The notes: generated by a model not told the origin, from the letters alone. A DNA stretch of 7,894 bases from an archaeon (GCA_027021185.1 JALUUU010000190.1:1-7894); one strand, 5' to 3'. Shown: positions 1-5,029, numbered from the stretch's first letter. A program made the numbers and translations.

Positions 1-278
1 GCGTCCTTGTGTACGGCCACGGCAAAGAGGCGATACCCGTCGATACCCATGTCCACCGCATCACCAACCGCCTGGGCCTGGTCAAGACCAAGACCCCCGA
101 GAAAACAGAGGAGGAGCTACGAAAGACGGTGCCCAGGAAGTACTGGCTAGAGCTCAACAGTCTCTTCGTTAAATTCGGGCAGCAGATATGCCGCCCCATC
201 AACCCGAGGTGCCAGGAGTGCCCGGTGACAGAGGAATGCAACTATTATCATTACAGATTCAAAAGCAGCGATGACTAG
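1..278 (+). CDS. nth: Endonuclease III-family DNA glycosylase/AP lyase, C-terminal part (5' end outside window)
   Basis: This is the C-terminal part of a helix-hairpin-helix base-excision repair glycosylase, which removes oxidised pyrimidines and nicks abasic sites. The reading frame is open from base 3, so the valine codon at 9 is internal rather than a start. The segment YGHGKEAIPVDTHVHRITNR matches the family region that holds the catalytic aspartate (the D of PVDTH). Near the C terminus, four cysteines spaced C-x6-C-x2-C-x5-C are the classic [4Fe-4S] cluster ligands of endonuclease III. The catalytic lysine and the hairpin lie to the left of the window. The gene runs towards the minus-strand genes, and its TAG stop (276-278) overlaps the relic stop codon of a duplicated bud32 end. 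The family call is solid; the exact substrate is not visible. Confidence 0.9.
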   Translation, partial: VLVYGHGKEAIPVDTHVHRITNRLGLVKTKTPEKTEEELRKTVPRKYWLELNSLFVKFGQQICRPINPRCQECPVTEECNYYHYRFKSSDD

Positions 279-313
279 CCTCTCTCCGGAAGTATCTCCC
301 GCTTGGCGATTAC
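275..313 (-). pseudogene. Decayed copy of the bud32 3' end
   Basis: On the minus strand this segment aligns with the last 14 codons of bud32 (1631-1672). By hand I count 34 identities in 39 aligned bases, with 3 bases missing in two small gaps. Both copies end in TAG. In frame it reads VIAKREILPERG-stop against VIAKRGRYFPERA-stop in the intact gene. Weaker similarity may continue to about 324. The fragment has no start and no kinase domain, so it cannot be a gene. It lies immediately against nth, with its stop (275-277) overlapping the nth stop (276-278). The intact copy lies on the far side of the ATPase gene, so the two copies bracket that gene. I infer a displaced or duplicated gene end left by an insertion. 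Confidence 0.72.
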
Positions 314-347
314 TGGATGCCTCATCAAATACAGAATCAGGGGAGGA

Positions 348-1565
348 TTAAGGATTACTGACTAGGGATATTAGTTTTCTGGAGTCGATGATATCCACCG
401 CTTCATCCCGTATCTCTGCCTCTTTACAGATCAACACCTTTTTACCGTACATCTCCTTAGTTTTTGCACTGAATATCTCCAGATCTCTCCTACTCAGTTT
501 CTTCCATTTCACCTCCCCAACCACTTCCACCCTGTTTCTCTTTGTTATTATAAAATCAACTTCCTTTGAGGGCGATACATAGTACTCCTTCCTCCCATCA
601 TATAGTGAGGCAAACAAATCCGCGATAAAATTCTGAATCTCCGTATTGATTAGTCTCTGGAGAGTGGGCCTGACTTCGCTGAATGAGACTTCCCTACTGC
701 CTATGTCATATTTGCTGTCCAGATAATAATAAATGTTCATTATGGGGGAAAGGAGCCGGTAGTATTTCTTTTTGGATCGGTGGAGCTTTATACTCTCCAC
801 GAGGTCCATTTCCTCTAGGTTCTTCAGATACTGGATTATGTGAGTAGGGCTAGGTGATGGTATCAGCTCACGGGAATATAAAATGGACGCCAGTTCTTGG
901 GTATTCCACACCCCGGCACCAACCAGCCGGAGGATTGCCTCATATTTCCTGGTGAGCTCTCTCTCCTCCTCGGTAAATATCTCCCCGGTTAGAGCGGTTA
1001 TTACGTATCGGGATCTTGTTATAATCCTATAAATAAATCTCAATGCGTTTTCTCCTCTGAAGAGGGGAATTAGCCAGGGCTCCCTGAGAAAAGTAGAAGC
1101 CTCCACTAGTTTCACTGGATCAAGGCTGGTGCTCATCTCCAAAAAAATGTCTTTTGGCCTGATGAAACCTATCTTGAGGGGAGTGAAAAACCCCAACAAT
1201 GAAGACCTCGGCTCGAAGATCTTCTTAACAATCCTCATGCTTGATCCACAAAGTATCAACCTGCCCTTTGGGTGAAGGGTGGTCAGTTCCTCTATGTCCG
1301 ATTCCTTCAGTCTCTGGAATTCATCTATCACGACAGATTTATTCCCTAAAAGCAGCCTTTTACACTCTCTTAGGAGCTCTTTTTTAGAAATTGTTTTTTC
1401 AGGAGCGAAAATGCTTAAGTCCTTTTTAACGAGATAATAGTGAGTAAACCCGCAGAGATGCCTTAGTAGAAAGGTTTTCCCAGTTTTCCTCCTACCATAT
1501 ATCAGGAGCCATATGCTCTCTTCACGGATTTTATCAGATTCTCCTCTCTCTATTATATAATCCAT
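348..1565 (-). CDS. Archaeal ATPase with C-terminal DUF234/nuclease-like domain
   Basis: This 405-residue protein resembles the archaeal ATPase_2/DUF234 family of STAND-like P-loop ATPases, whose biological role is mostly unknown. A Walker A motif GRRKTGKT lies at residues 24-31 and a Walker B motif VVIDE at 78-82. A sensor-like LILCGSS follows at 103-109. Residues about 205-270 look like a winged-helix segment. The C terminus has VDFII (D337) followed by GEVKWKK (E351, K353), the D...ExK pattern of PD-(D/E)xK-like folds that marks DUF234. The ATG at 1565 is supported by a TATA box 26-27 bases upstream, which would make the mRNA leaderless. A 30-bp dyad covers the start and suggests repression. 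The gene is clearly AT-richer than its neighbours, and bud32 3'-end copies flank it, which suggests acquisition. No partner gene is visible. Whether the nuclease-like domain is active is unknown. Confidence 0.85.
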   Translation of the reverse strand: MDYIIERGESDKIREESIWLLIYGRRKTGKTFLLRHLCGFTHYYLVKKDLSIFAPEKTISKKELLRECKRLLLGNKSVVIDEFQRLKESDIEELTTLHPKGRLILCGSSMRIVKKIFEPRSSLLGFFTPLKIGFIRPKDIFLEMSTSLDPVKLVEASTFLREPWLIPLFRGENALRFIYRIITRSRYVITALTGEIFTEEERELTRKYEAILRLVGAGVWNTQELASILYSRELIPSPSPTHIIQYLKNLEEMDLVESIKLHRSKKKYYRLLSPIMNIYYYLDSKYDIGSREVSFSEVRPTLQRLINTEIQNFIADLFASLYDGRKEYYVSPSKEVDFIITKRNRVEVVGEVKWKKLSRRDLEIFSAKTKEMYGKKVLICKEAEIRDEAVDIIDSRKLISLVSNP

Positions 1566-1585
1566 GTTATATAATACGGATTATA
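1556..1585. promoter_or_regulatory. 30-bp near-palindrome over the ATPase start (putative operator)
   Basis: The arms TATAATCC (1556-1563) and GGATTATA (1578-1585) are exact inverse complements. They share their centre (1570.5) with an inner palindrome TTATATAA (1567-1574). Thirteen of 15 symmetric base pairs match. The site includes the ATPase ATG (1563-1565) and spans about -20 to +10 of the predicted transcription start. The 9-mer TTATATAAT also occurs twice in direct orientation, at 1553-1561 and 1567-1575. A dimeric repressor bound here would block polymerase. The regulator is unknown, and autoregulation is only a possibility. Confidence 0.55.
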
Positions 1586-1587
1586 CA

Positions 1588-1595
1588 TACTTAAA
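1588..1595 (-). promoter_or_regulatory. TATA box of the ATPase gene (leaderless promoter)
   Basis: On the minus strand this reads TTTAAGTA, one base from the archaeal TATA consensus TTTAWATA. Its centre is 26-27 bases before the A of the ATPase ATG at 1565, the usual archaeal distance to the transcription start. Transcription would therefore begin at or near the start codon. No SD motif precedes this ATG, unlike the starts in the neighbouring operon, which agrees with a leaderless message. Confidence 0.6.
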
Positions 1596-1615
1596 GGTTT
1601 TTCCTGAGACCCCGG

Positions 1616-1628
1616 AAAAATAGAAACA
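1616..1628 (-). terminator. Oligo-T terminator candidate after bud32
   Basis: Directly downstream of the bud32 stop the minus strand reads TGTTTCTATTTTT. T-rich tracts on the non-template strand are the usual intrinsic terminators in archaea. The last five T of this tract also begin a 7-bp inverted repeat, with + strand arms TTTTTCC (1598-1604) and GGAAAAA (1614-1620) and a 9-base loop. The position fits the end of the rpoE1-bud32 operon, just before the ATPase promoter. Confidence 0.5.
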
Positions 1629-1630
1629 TG

Positions 1631-1672
1631 CTAAGCCCTCTCCGGGAAGTATCTCCCTCGTTTGGCGATCAC
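1631..1672 (-). repeat. Intact copy of the duplicated bud32 3' end
   Basis: These are the last 14 codons of bud32 including its TAG. A diverged copy lies at 275-313 in the same orientation. The intervening stretch (314-1630) holds only the ATPase gene and its control region. The arrangement resembles the att-like repeats left when an element integrates at the 3' end of a gene and restores that gene's end. Confidence 0.65.
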
Positions 1673-2260
1673 CCGCAGCCTCTCCAGGGTCTCTGCGCTG
1701 TTCCTGTAAGTGTTGGAGTAGCCCTCCACGAATCCCTCCCAGCATTCTTCCTCGTATCTGTAGTGGGTGGAGTGCAGCACCTTTTTGAACACCAGCAGGT
1801 CAACGCCCTTGTCCTCCACGGCGTCGCTGATTCCTCCCAGGCCGAAGTCTATAAAATATATTCTCTTCCGGTGTAGGATCATGTTGGCCGTTGTGAGGTC
1901 TCCGTGAACTATGTTGGCGGAGTGAAGCTTCCCCACGGCCTCGCCGATGCGGATACACAGCTCCCTGCGCTCCTCTCTCGTCAGGGATGGAAGCAGCCTC
2001 CTAACCTGCTCCCCAGGGACGAAGCTCATCTCCACGGTGAAGGTCTGGTTATCCACGTCTGTTACATATGGCGTCGCCACCCCGGCCCTGCGCGCCAGGG
2101 AGAGCAGCCTGGCCTCCCTCCGCGTCCGCGTCCTTCGAAGATGCTGATCCAAAAGCGGCTCCCTGTAGGCCTTGGAGATCCTTACCTTGCTGACTTTGTC
2201 CTCCCGTCTGTAGAGGTCGGCCTCAGCCCCCTTGCCGATCCTGATGCCTAGCTCCTCCAC
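1631..2260 (-). CDS. bud32: Bud32, KEOPS complex atypical kinase/ATPase
   Basis: Bud32 is the small RIO-like kinase of KEOPS. It binds Kae1 and supports the threonylcarbamoyl transfer that makes t6A37 in ANN-decoding tRNAs; its ATPase activity is thought to drive that cycle. The 209 residues are full length for archaeal Bud32. Visible motifs are the glycine-rich loop GKGAEA (9-14), a basic segment VSKVRISKAYR with the likely ATP-contacting lysine, an alpha-C glutamate in TRREARLL, the catalytic loop HGDLTTANM (D121, N126) and DFGLG (D138). The start is GTG at 2260, giving the family N terminus. It overlaps the kae1 end by 13 nt in a different frame, and GAGGTGGAGGTGA just upstream offers SD matches inside kae1. 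In some archaea Kae1 and Bud32 are fused; here they are separate but translationally linked. A partial copy of its 3' end lies at 275-313. Confidence 0.96.
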   Translation of the reverse strand: MEELGIRIGKGAEADLYRREDKVSKVRISKAYREPLLDQHLRRTRTRREARLLSLARRAGVATPYVTDVDNQTFTVEMSFVPGEQVRRLLPSLTREERRELCIRIGEAVGKLHSANIVHGDLTTANMILHRKRIYFIDFGLGGISDAVEDKGVDLLVFKKVLHSTHYRYEEECWEGFVEGYSNTYRNSAETLERLRVIAKRGRYFPERA

Positions 2261-3237
2261 TTCACCTCCACCTCGTCTGTCCTGTATCGCTGTATAACCG
2301 TGGTATCCATGAGCTCGTGGGTCACCCCAGAGCGGTACATAAGCACCCCCAGCCAGGCTATCATGGCCCCGTTGTCTCCGAGGACGTCTCTAGGGGGGAC
2401 ATAAAATCCGGCGCCGTGCTCCTCAGCCATGAGGGAAATCATGTCCTGAAGGCGCCTGTTCACCCCCACACCGCCCACGAGCATGACCTCGTCCTTCTCC
2501 GTCTGGGCCAGAGCCCGCTCAGTCACCTCCACCAGCATCGCGAAGACTGTCTCCTGGAGGCTCCTGCATACGTCCTCTACCGGGTGCTTGTTAAGGGCCT
2601 CAACGGCGGCGGTTAGGATGCCAGAATATGAAAGGTCCATGCCCTTGACGACGTAGGGCAGGGGGAAGTACTTCCCCTTCCGGGCGAGCTTCTCCACTAT
2701 GGGGCCACCGGGGTTGCCTAAGTTAGCCCTGCGGGCGAACTGGTCTATGCAGTTACCCACGGCTATGTCCAGGGTCTCCCCGAAGACGCGGTATCTGCCT
2801 GAGTCGTAGGCGATGACCTGACTGTTCCCCCCGGATACGTACAGGGTTAAAGGGTCCTCCGCCTCTGTGAGCAGCCTCCCTATCTCGATGTGGCCTATGC
2901 AGTGGTTAACCCCCACCAGGGGCTTACCCAGGCTCAGGGAGAGGGTTCTGGCTGAGACGGCTGCCACGCGGAGGCACGGCCCGAGGCCCGGGCCCCGGGA
3001 AAAAGCAATTAAATCGATGTCTTCGAGGCTGATCCCGGCCTTTTTCAGGGCAGCCCTTATTACTTGGGGCACATGCTCGGCGTGGTGCTGGGCAGCCTCC
3101 CTTGGATGAATCCCTGCCTGGGCCTTAAGGGCCTGCTGCCTAACAACATTGGCAAGGATCCTGCCCGATGATGTAACTATACCAATACCCAGTTTCTCGG
3201 CAGTCCCCTCGATGCCGAGACAAGTTATCTCTTCCAT
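2248..3237 (-). CDS. kae1: Kae1/TsaD-family tRNA threonylcarbamoyladenosine synthase subunit (KEOPS)
   Basis: Kae1 is the catalytic KEOPS subunit that transfers the threonylcarbamoyl group to A37 of tRNA. It is a cytosolic ASKHA-fold metalloprotein. From the ATG at 3237 the protein has 329 residues, the usual length for archaeal Kae1. The start is chosen because MEEITCLGIEGTAEKLG is the family N terminus; an upstream in-frame codon at 3306 would add 23 unrelated residues lying inside rps27ae. The metal-binding histidines are in NHCIGHIEIG (H112, H116) and the third ligand is in GDNGAM (D288). Other signatures are GIHPREAAQHHA (42-53), YVSGGNSQ (133-140), GNCIDQFAR (161-169) and MDLSYSGIL (200-208). 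The gene overlaps rps27ae by 13 nt at its start and bud32 by 13 nt at its end. No clear SD precedes its ATG, so translation probably depends on rps27ae. The KEOPS subunits Pcc1 and Cgi121 are not in this window. Confidence 0.97.
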   Translation of the reverse strand: MEEITCLGIEGTAEKLGIGIVTSSGRILANVVRQQALKAQAGIHPREAAQHHAEHVPQVIRAALKKAGISLEDIDLIAFSRGPGLGPCLRVAAVSARTLSLSLGKPLVGVNHCIGHIEIGRLLTEAEDPLTLYVSGGNSQVIAYDSGRYRVFGETLDIAVGNCIDQFARRANLGNPGGPIVEKLARKGKYFPLPYVVKGMDLSYSGILTAAVEALNKHPVEDVCRSLQETVFAMLVEVTERALAQTEKDEVMLVGGVGVNRRLQDMISLMAEEHGAGFYVPPRDVLGDNGAMIAWLGVLMYRSGVTHELMDTTVIQRYRTDEVEVKWRS

Positions 3238-3377
3238 ATGGTATAGCCGCAGTTTCCGCAGGCAAGCCTGTCTTTGTGCTCCGCCATGAAAACGCCCTCG
3301 CCGCATCGCTGGCAGGCCTGGCGCTTCCTAACGAGCTTGCCGCCTTCAACCTGGTAGTACTTCCACTTCTCGGCCAT
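3225..3377 (-). CDS. rps27ae: Small ribosomal subunit protein eS31 (S27ae)
   Basis: This 50-residue zinc ribbon protein of the small ribosomal subunit is the archaeal counterpart of the ribosomal part of eukaryotic RPS27A, without ubiquitin. Translation from the ATG at 3377 gives MAEKWKYYQV, then a basic stretch, then C22-x2-C25 and C40-x2-C43, the four zinc ligands. It ends GYTIWKR before TAA (3225-3227). The length matches archaeal homologues. It starts 3 nt after the rps24e stop codon begins downstream (2 intervening bases), with an AAAGGAGA SD nearby. Its last 13 bases overlap kae1. It is easy to miss in automatic annotation because it is short and its frame is overlapped by a longer spurious upstream extension of kae1. 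Confidence 0.95.
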   Translation of the reverse strand: MAEKWKYYQVEGGKLVRKRQACQRCGEGVFMAEHKDRLACGNCGYTIWKR

Positions 3378-3379
3378 TC

Positions 3380-3685
3380 TTATTCTCCTTTCTCTGACTC
3401 TTCCTCAGCCAAGAGCTCATTTTTAGCCAACACCGGCTTGCTCTCAACCTCTAGGGCGCGTTCCTTGGTCTCGTACACCCTTGCGGTGCCGACGCTCTCC
3501 TTCATGCCAAAGCGGGACGTGTAAGAGTCTAGGATAACTCTCTCCTTCTCGGCCCCTAGGAGAGCCACAAGAGCGTCCTTAACCTCCTTTCTGGAGGGGG
3601 TCGCTCCCTCATGGATTATCTTGATTTTGAGCTCCTTCCTGTTCAGCAAAGGATTGTCCTTCTCCTCCACTATCTCGATCTTCAT
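3380..3685 (-). CDS. rps24e: Small ribosomal subunit protein eS24
   Basis: This 101-residue ribosomal protein, shared by archaea and eukaryotes, has the typical N terminus MKIEIVEEKDNPLLNRKE, the segment PSRKEVKDALVALL (residues 30-43) and the conserved SRFGMKESVGTARVYET. The C terminus is an acidic tail rich in glutamate (LLAEEESEKGE). The ATG at 3685 has a perfect AAGGAGG at 3694-3700 with 8 nt spacing. That SD contains part of the TAA stop of the upstream dephospho-CoA kinase gene, so termination and re-initiation are probably coupled. rps27ae follows after 2 nt. Confidence 0.97.
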   Translation of the reverse strand: MKIEIVEEKDNPLLNRKELKIKIIHEGATPSRKEVKDALVALLGAEKERVILDSYTSRFGMKESVGTARVYETKERALEVESKPVLAKNELLAEEESEKGE

Positions 3686-3693
3686 CTAGTAAA

Positions 3694-3701
3694 CCTCCTT
3701 A
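3694..3701 (-). promoter_or_regulatory. SD of rps24e embedding the upstream stop codon
   Basis: The minus strand reads TAAGGAGG. TAA (3701-3699) ends the dephospho-CoA kinase gene and AAGGAGG (3700-3694) is the SD for rps24e, 8 nt before its ATG. A terminating ribosome is thus placed directly on the next initiation site. Confidence 0.8.
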
Positions 3702-4202
3702 CTGGTTCAGGAGAACCTTTAGGATCATACCGGCCTCCAGCTTTTTCTCCTCGTTCACCCTTACCAGGACGATGCCCTCACCGGGCTGGCCGTATAGTAT
3801 CACGGTATCCCAGTCAGCCTCGAGGATGCAGGGCAGGACAGCGAGGTCCTCCTCGCCCTCCACAAGGATGACGGTGCCCGGTTTCTCCACCCCTTCATGG
3901 ATGCTCTCCCACAGCTCTCCAGATATGGTGCCTGCCGGATTCCTTACTTTAACCATCCTTCCTTCAAGGGCGTGTTTTTCCTGCTTTTCTCTCTCGGTTC
4001 TGAGGTCGAGAATAGCGAGATCGGGCTTCACGCCGAGGGCCAGCATGTTCTTAAGGGTGACGTCGCCCACGATTATGAGCCTCTCGCCCCTGAGCTCCTT
4101 CTTAACCTTCTCCGCGGCCAGGAGTCCTTCGCCCTTGAACAGTTGGCCAAAGGGCTTCTTGAAGAGGCTTCTGAGCTCTTTAGGAATGACCAGGTCCCTC
4201 AT
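3699..4202 (-). CDS. GTP-dependent dephospho-CoA kinase (archaeal DUF359 family)
   Basis: This family phosphorylates the 3'-hydroxyl of dephospho-CoA, the last step of CoA synthesis in many archaea. It uses GTP and is unrelated in sequence to bacterial CoaE. The 167-residue protein shows the family motifs in order: KKPFGQLFKG (15-24), IIVGDVTLKNML (43-54), KPDLAILDLRTER (59-71), NPAGTIS (88-94), VEGEEDLAVLP (114-124) and YGQPGEGIV (137-145). Several conserved aspartates and the VEGEED segment are thought to form the active site. The ATG at 4202 lies 7 nt after the spt4 stop, with a weak GGTGA SD. The gene ends within the SD of rps24e. A CoA enzyme between transcription and ribosomal genes is a known archaeal arrangement, not an oddity of this genome. 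Confidence 0.93.
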   Translation of the reverse strand: MRDLVIPKELRSLFKKPFGQLFKGEGLLAAEKVKKELRGERLIIVGDVTLKNMLALGVKPDLAILDLRTEREKQEKHALEGRMVKVRNPAGTISGELWESIHEGVEKPGTVILVEGEEDLAVLPCILEADWDTVILYGQPGEGIVLVRVNEEKKLEAGMILKVLLNQ

Positions 4203-4209
4203 GCCCCGG

Positions 4210-4392
4210 TCACCTTACCCGGAGGGCGTACTTCCCCTTTGCGCTGATGTTAAGCCTCTTAGAGACCTCGGATCTCTCCGGATCTATGATGCTCACATAG
4301 CCTATCCAGTTGGGGGATGTGGGGGCTTTGCACACCACGCAGAGGTCGAGCTTTGTGAGTCTGTTGCATTCCTTGCATGCCCTCTCCTTCAT
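4210..4392 (-). CDS. spt4: Transcription elongation factor Spt4 (RpoE'' / RpoE2)
   Basis: Spt4 is the small zinc protein that pairs with Spt5/NusG on RNA polymerase and aids processivity. The product has 60 residues from the ATG at 4392. It begins MKERACKECNRLTKLDLCVVC, with zinc ligands C6-x2-C9 and C18-x2-C21, and continues with WIGYVSIIDPERSEVSKRLNI and the terminal KGKYALRVR typical of archaeal Spt4. An upstream in-frame start at 4434 would add 14 glutamate/glycine-rich residues that are just the out-of-frame end of rpoE1, so I reject it. The ATG overlaps the rpoE1 TGA (ATGA, 4 nt). An AAGGAGG lies at 4397-4403, only 4 nt from the ATG. Confidence 0.95.
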   Translation of the reverse strand: MKERACKECNRLTKLDLCVVCKAPTSPNWIGYVSIIDPERSEVSKRLNISAKGKYALRVR

Positions 4393-4985
4393 TTTTCCTC
4401 CTTCTTTTTCTTCTTCCTCTCTTCCTCCAGCCACTCGTGCTTGCCCAGCCCGGGCTGCCGCATGGTGAGATTTATCTTGTTCTCCCGCGTCTTGTCAGGA
4501 TTCAGGCTAACCGCCACTATCCTGGCCCTGATCCTGTCCCCAACCATCAGCACCCTGTGGGTCTCTTTGCCTATGAGGGCGCCTCTCTTCTCATCATAAA
4601 CGATGTAGTCGTCGGTTATCTGGGAGACATGGACCAGGCCGTCCAGGGGCCCGAAGCGCATGAAGGCGCCGAACTCCACTATTTCAACGACCTCGCCGTC
4701 CAGGATTTCCTGGAGCTCGGGCTTAAAGGTCAGCACGTCGAAGGTCGTCTTGTGGTAGGCCGCTCCATCCCCAGGTATAACCACCCCGTCCTCGATGTCT
4801 CTGATCCTGATTATAGCCAGAAGGATCCCAAGATCCTTGTCCATGCGCCCCTCATAGCCTCCCTCCCGGCGGCCCCTGAACTCGTAGCCTACTCTGAGGA
4901 TCTCCTCTATGGTCTCCTCTAGGGGCTCGCCGAAGCGCTCGGGGGGAACCCTCACCAGGTCTTCAAGGGTAACTATCTTGAATAT
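4389..4985 (-). CDS. rpoE1: RNA polymerase subunit RpoE1 (RpoE', Rpb7-like), probable AUA start
   Basis: RpoE1 (Rpo7) forms the polymerase stalk with RpoF and helps promoter opening and RNA binding. The N-terminal tip domain includes LVRVPPERFGEPLEE and LGILLAIIRIRDIEDGVVIPGDGAAYHK. An S1 domain follows, with VEIVEFGAFMRFGPLDGLVHVSQI. The tail is rich in lysine and glutamate. The first usual start codon is a GTG at 4955, but the ten preceding in-frame codons read IFKIVTLEDL, the family N terminus normally written M(Y/F)KIVTLED. The codon where M belongs is ATA (4985-4983). AAGGAGG sits exactly 8 nt upstream, and an in-frame TAG at 4991-4989 closes the frame. No ATG, GTG or TTG lies between that stop and 4955. 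I set the start at ATA, giving 198 residues against 188 from GTG. A sequence error (ATG read as ATA) is the main alternative. Confidence 0.9.
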   Translation of the reverse strand: MFKIVTLEDLVRVPPERFGEPLEETIEEILRVGYEFRGRREGGYEGRMDKDLGILLAIIRIRDIEDGVVIPGDGAAYHKTTFDVLTFKPELQEILDGEVVEIVEFGAFMRFGPLDGLVHVSQITDDYIVYDEKRGALIGKETHRVLMVGDRIRARIVAVSLNPDKTRENKINLTMRQPGLGKHEWLEEERKKKKKEEK

Positions 4986-4993
4986 TTCCTATT

Positions 4994-5000
4994 CCTCCTT
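4994..5000 (-). promoter_or_regulatory. SD of rpoE1
   Basis: A full AAGGAGG on the minus strand lies 8 nt before the ATA at 4985, the same motif and spacing as at rps24e. The GTG at 4955 would be 38 nt away and has no SD of its own. This decides the start in favour of ATA. Confidence 0.8.
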
Positions 5001-5021
5001 TCTCTGGAGTTGTCATTCTTT

Positions 5022-5029
5022 TATTTAAA
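5022..5029 (-). promoter_or_regulatory. TATA box of the rpoE1-bud32 operon
   Basis: The minus strand reads TTTAAATA, an exact match to the archaeal TATA consensus TTTAWATA, within an AT-rich stretch at 5017-5037. Its centre at 5025-5026 predicts transcription starting near 5000, at the SD. That gives a leader of about 15 nt before the ATA start. It lies in the 52-nt gap between hppA and rpoE1, the widest gap among the genes from aIF2 gamma to bud32, so the seven downstream genes probably have their own promoter. Confidence 0.65.

Noticed and set aside
348..1565. ATPase plus nth as a new defence system
   Set aside because: nth is an ordinary repair glycosylase on the opposite strand. No other defence-like gene accompanies the single ATPase, so a system cannot be supported from this window.
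4210..4434. Longer Spt4 starting at 4434
   Set aside because: The extra 14 residues are Glu/Gly-rich sequence from the end of rpoE1 read in another frame. The start at 4392 matches the family N terminus and has an AAGGAGG 4 nt upstream.
3772..4599. Long open frame of 275 codons on the + strand across the dephospho-CoA kinase, spt4 and rpoE1 genes
   Set aside because: It is antisense to three well-recognised genes, and its translation is low-complexity (serine, leucine and phenylalanine runs from the polypyrimidine strand) with no family resemblance.
4377..4922. Open frame of 181 codons on the + strand opposite rpoE1
   Set aside because: Antisense shadow of rpoE1. The translated product shows no domain, and no promoter or SD is apparent for it.
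4963..5016. 17-codon ATG reading frame in front of rpoE1 (MTTPEKGG...)
   Set aside because: Its ATG lies upstream of the transcription start predicted from the TATA box (near 5000), so it is probably not in the mRNA. It runs one base out of frame with rpoE1 and would swallow the SD.
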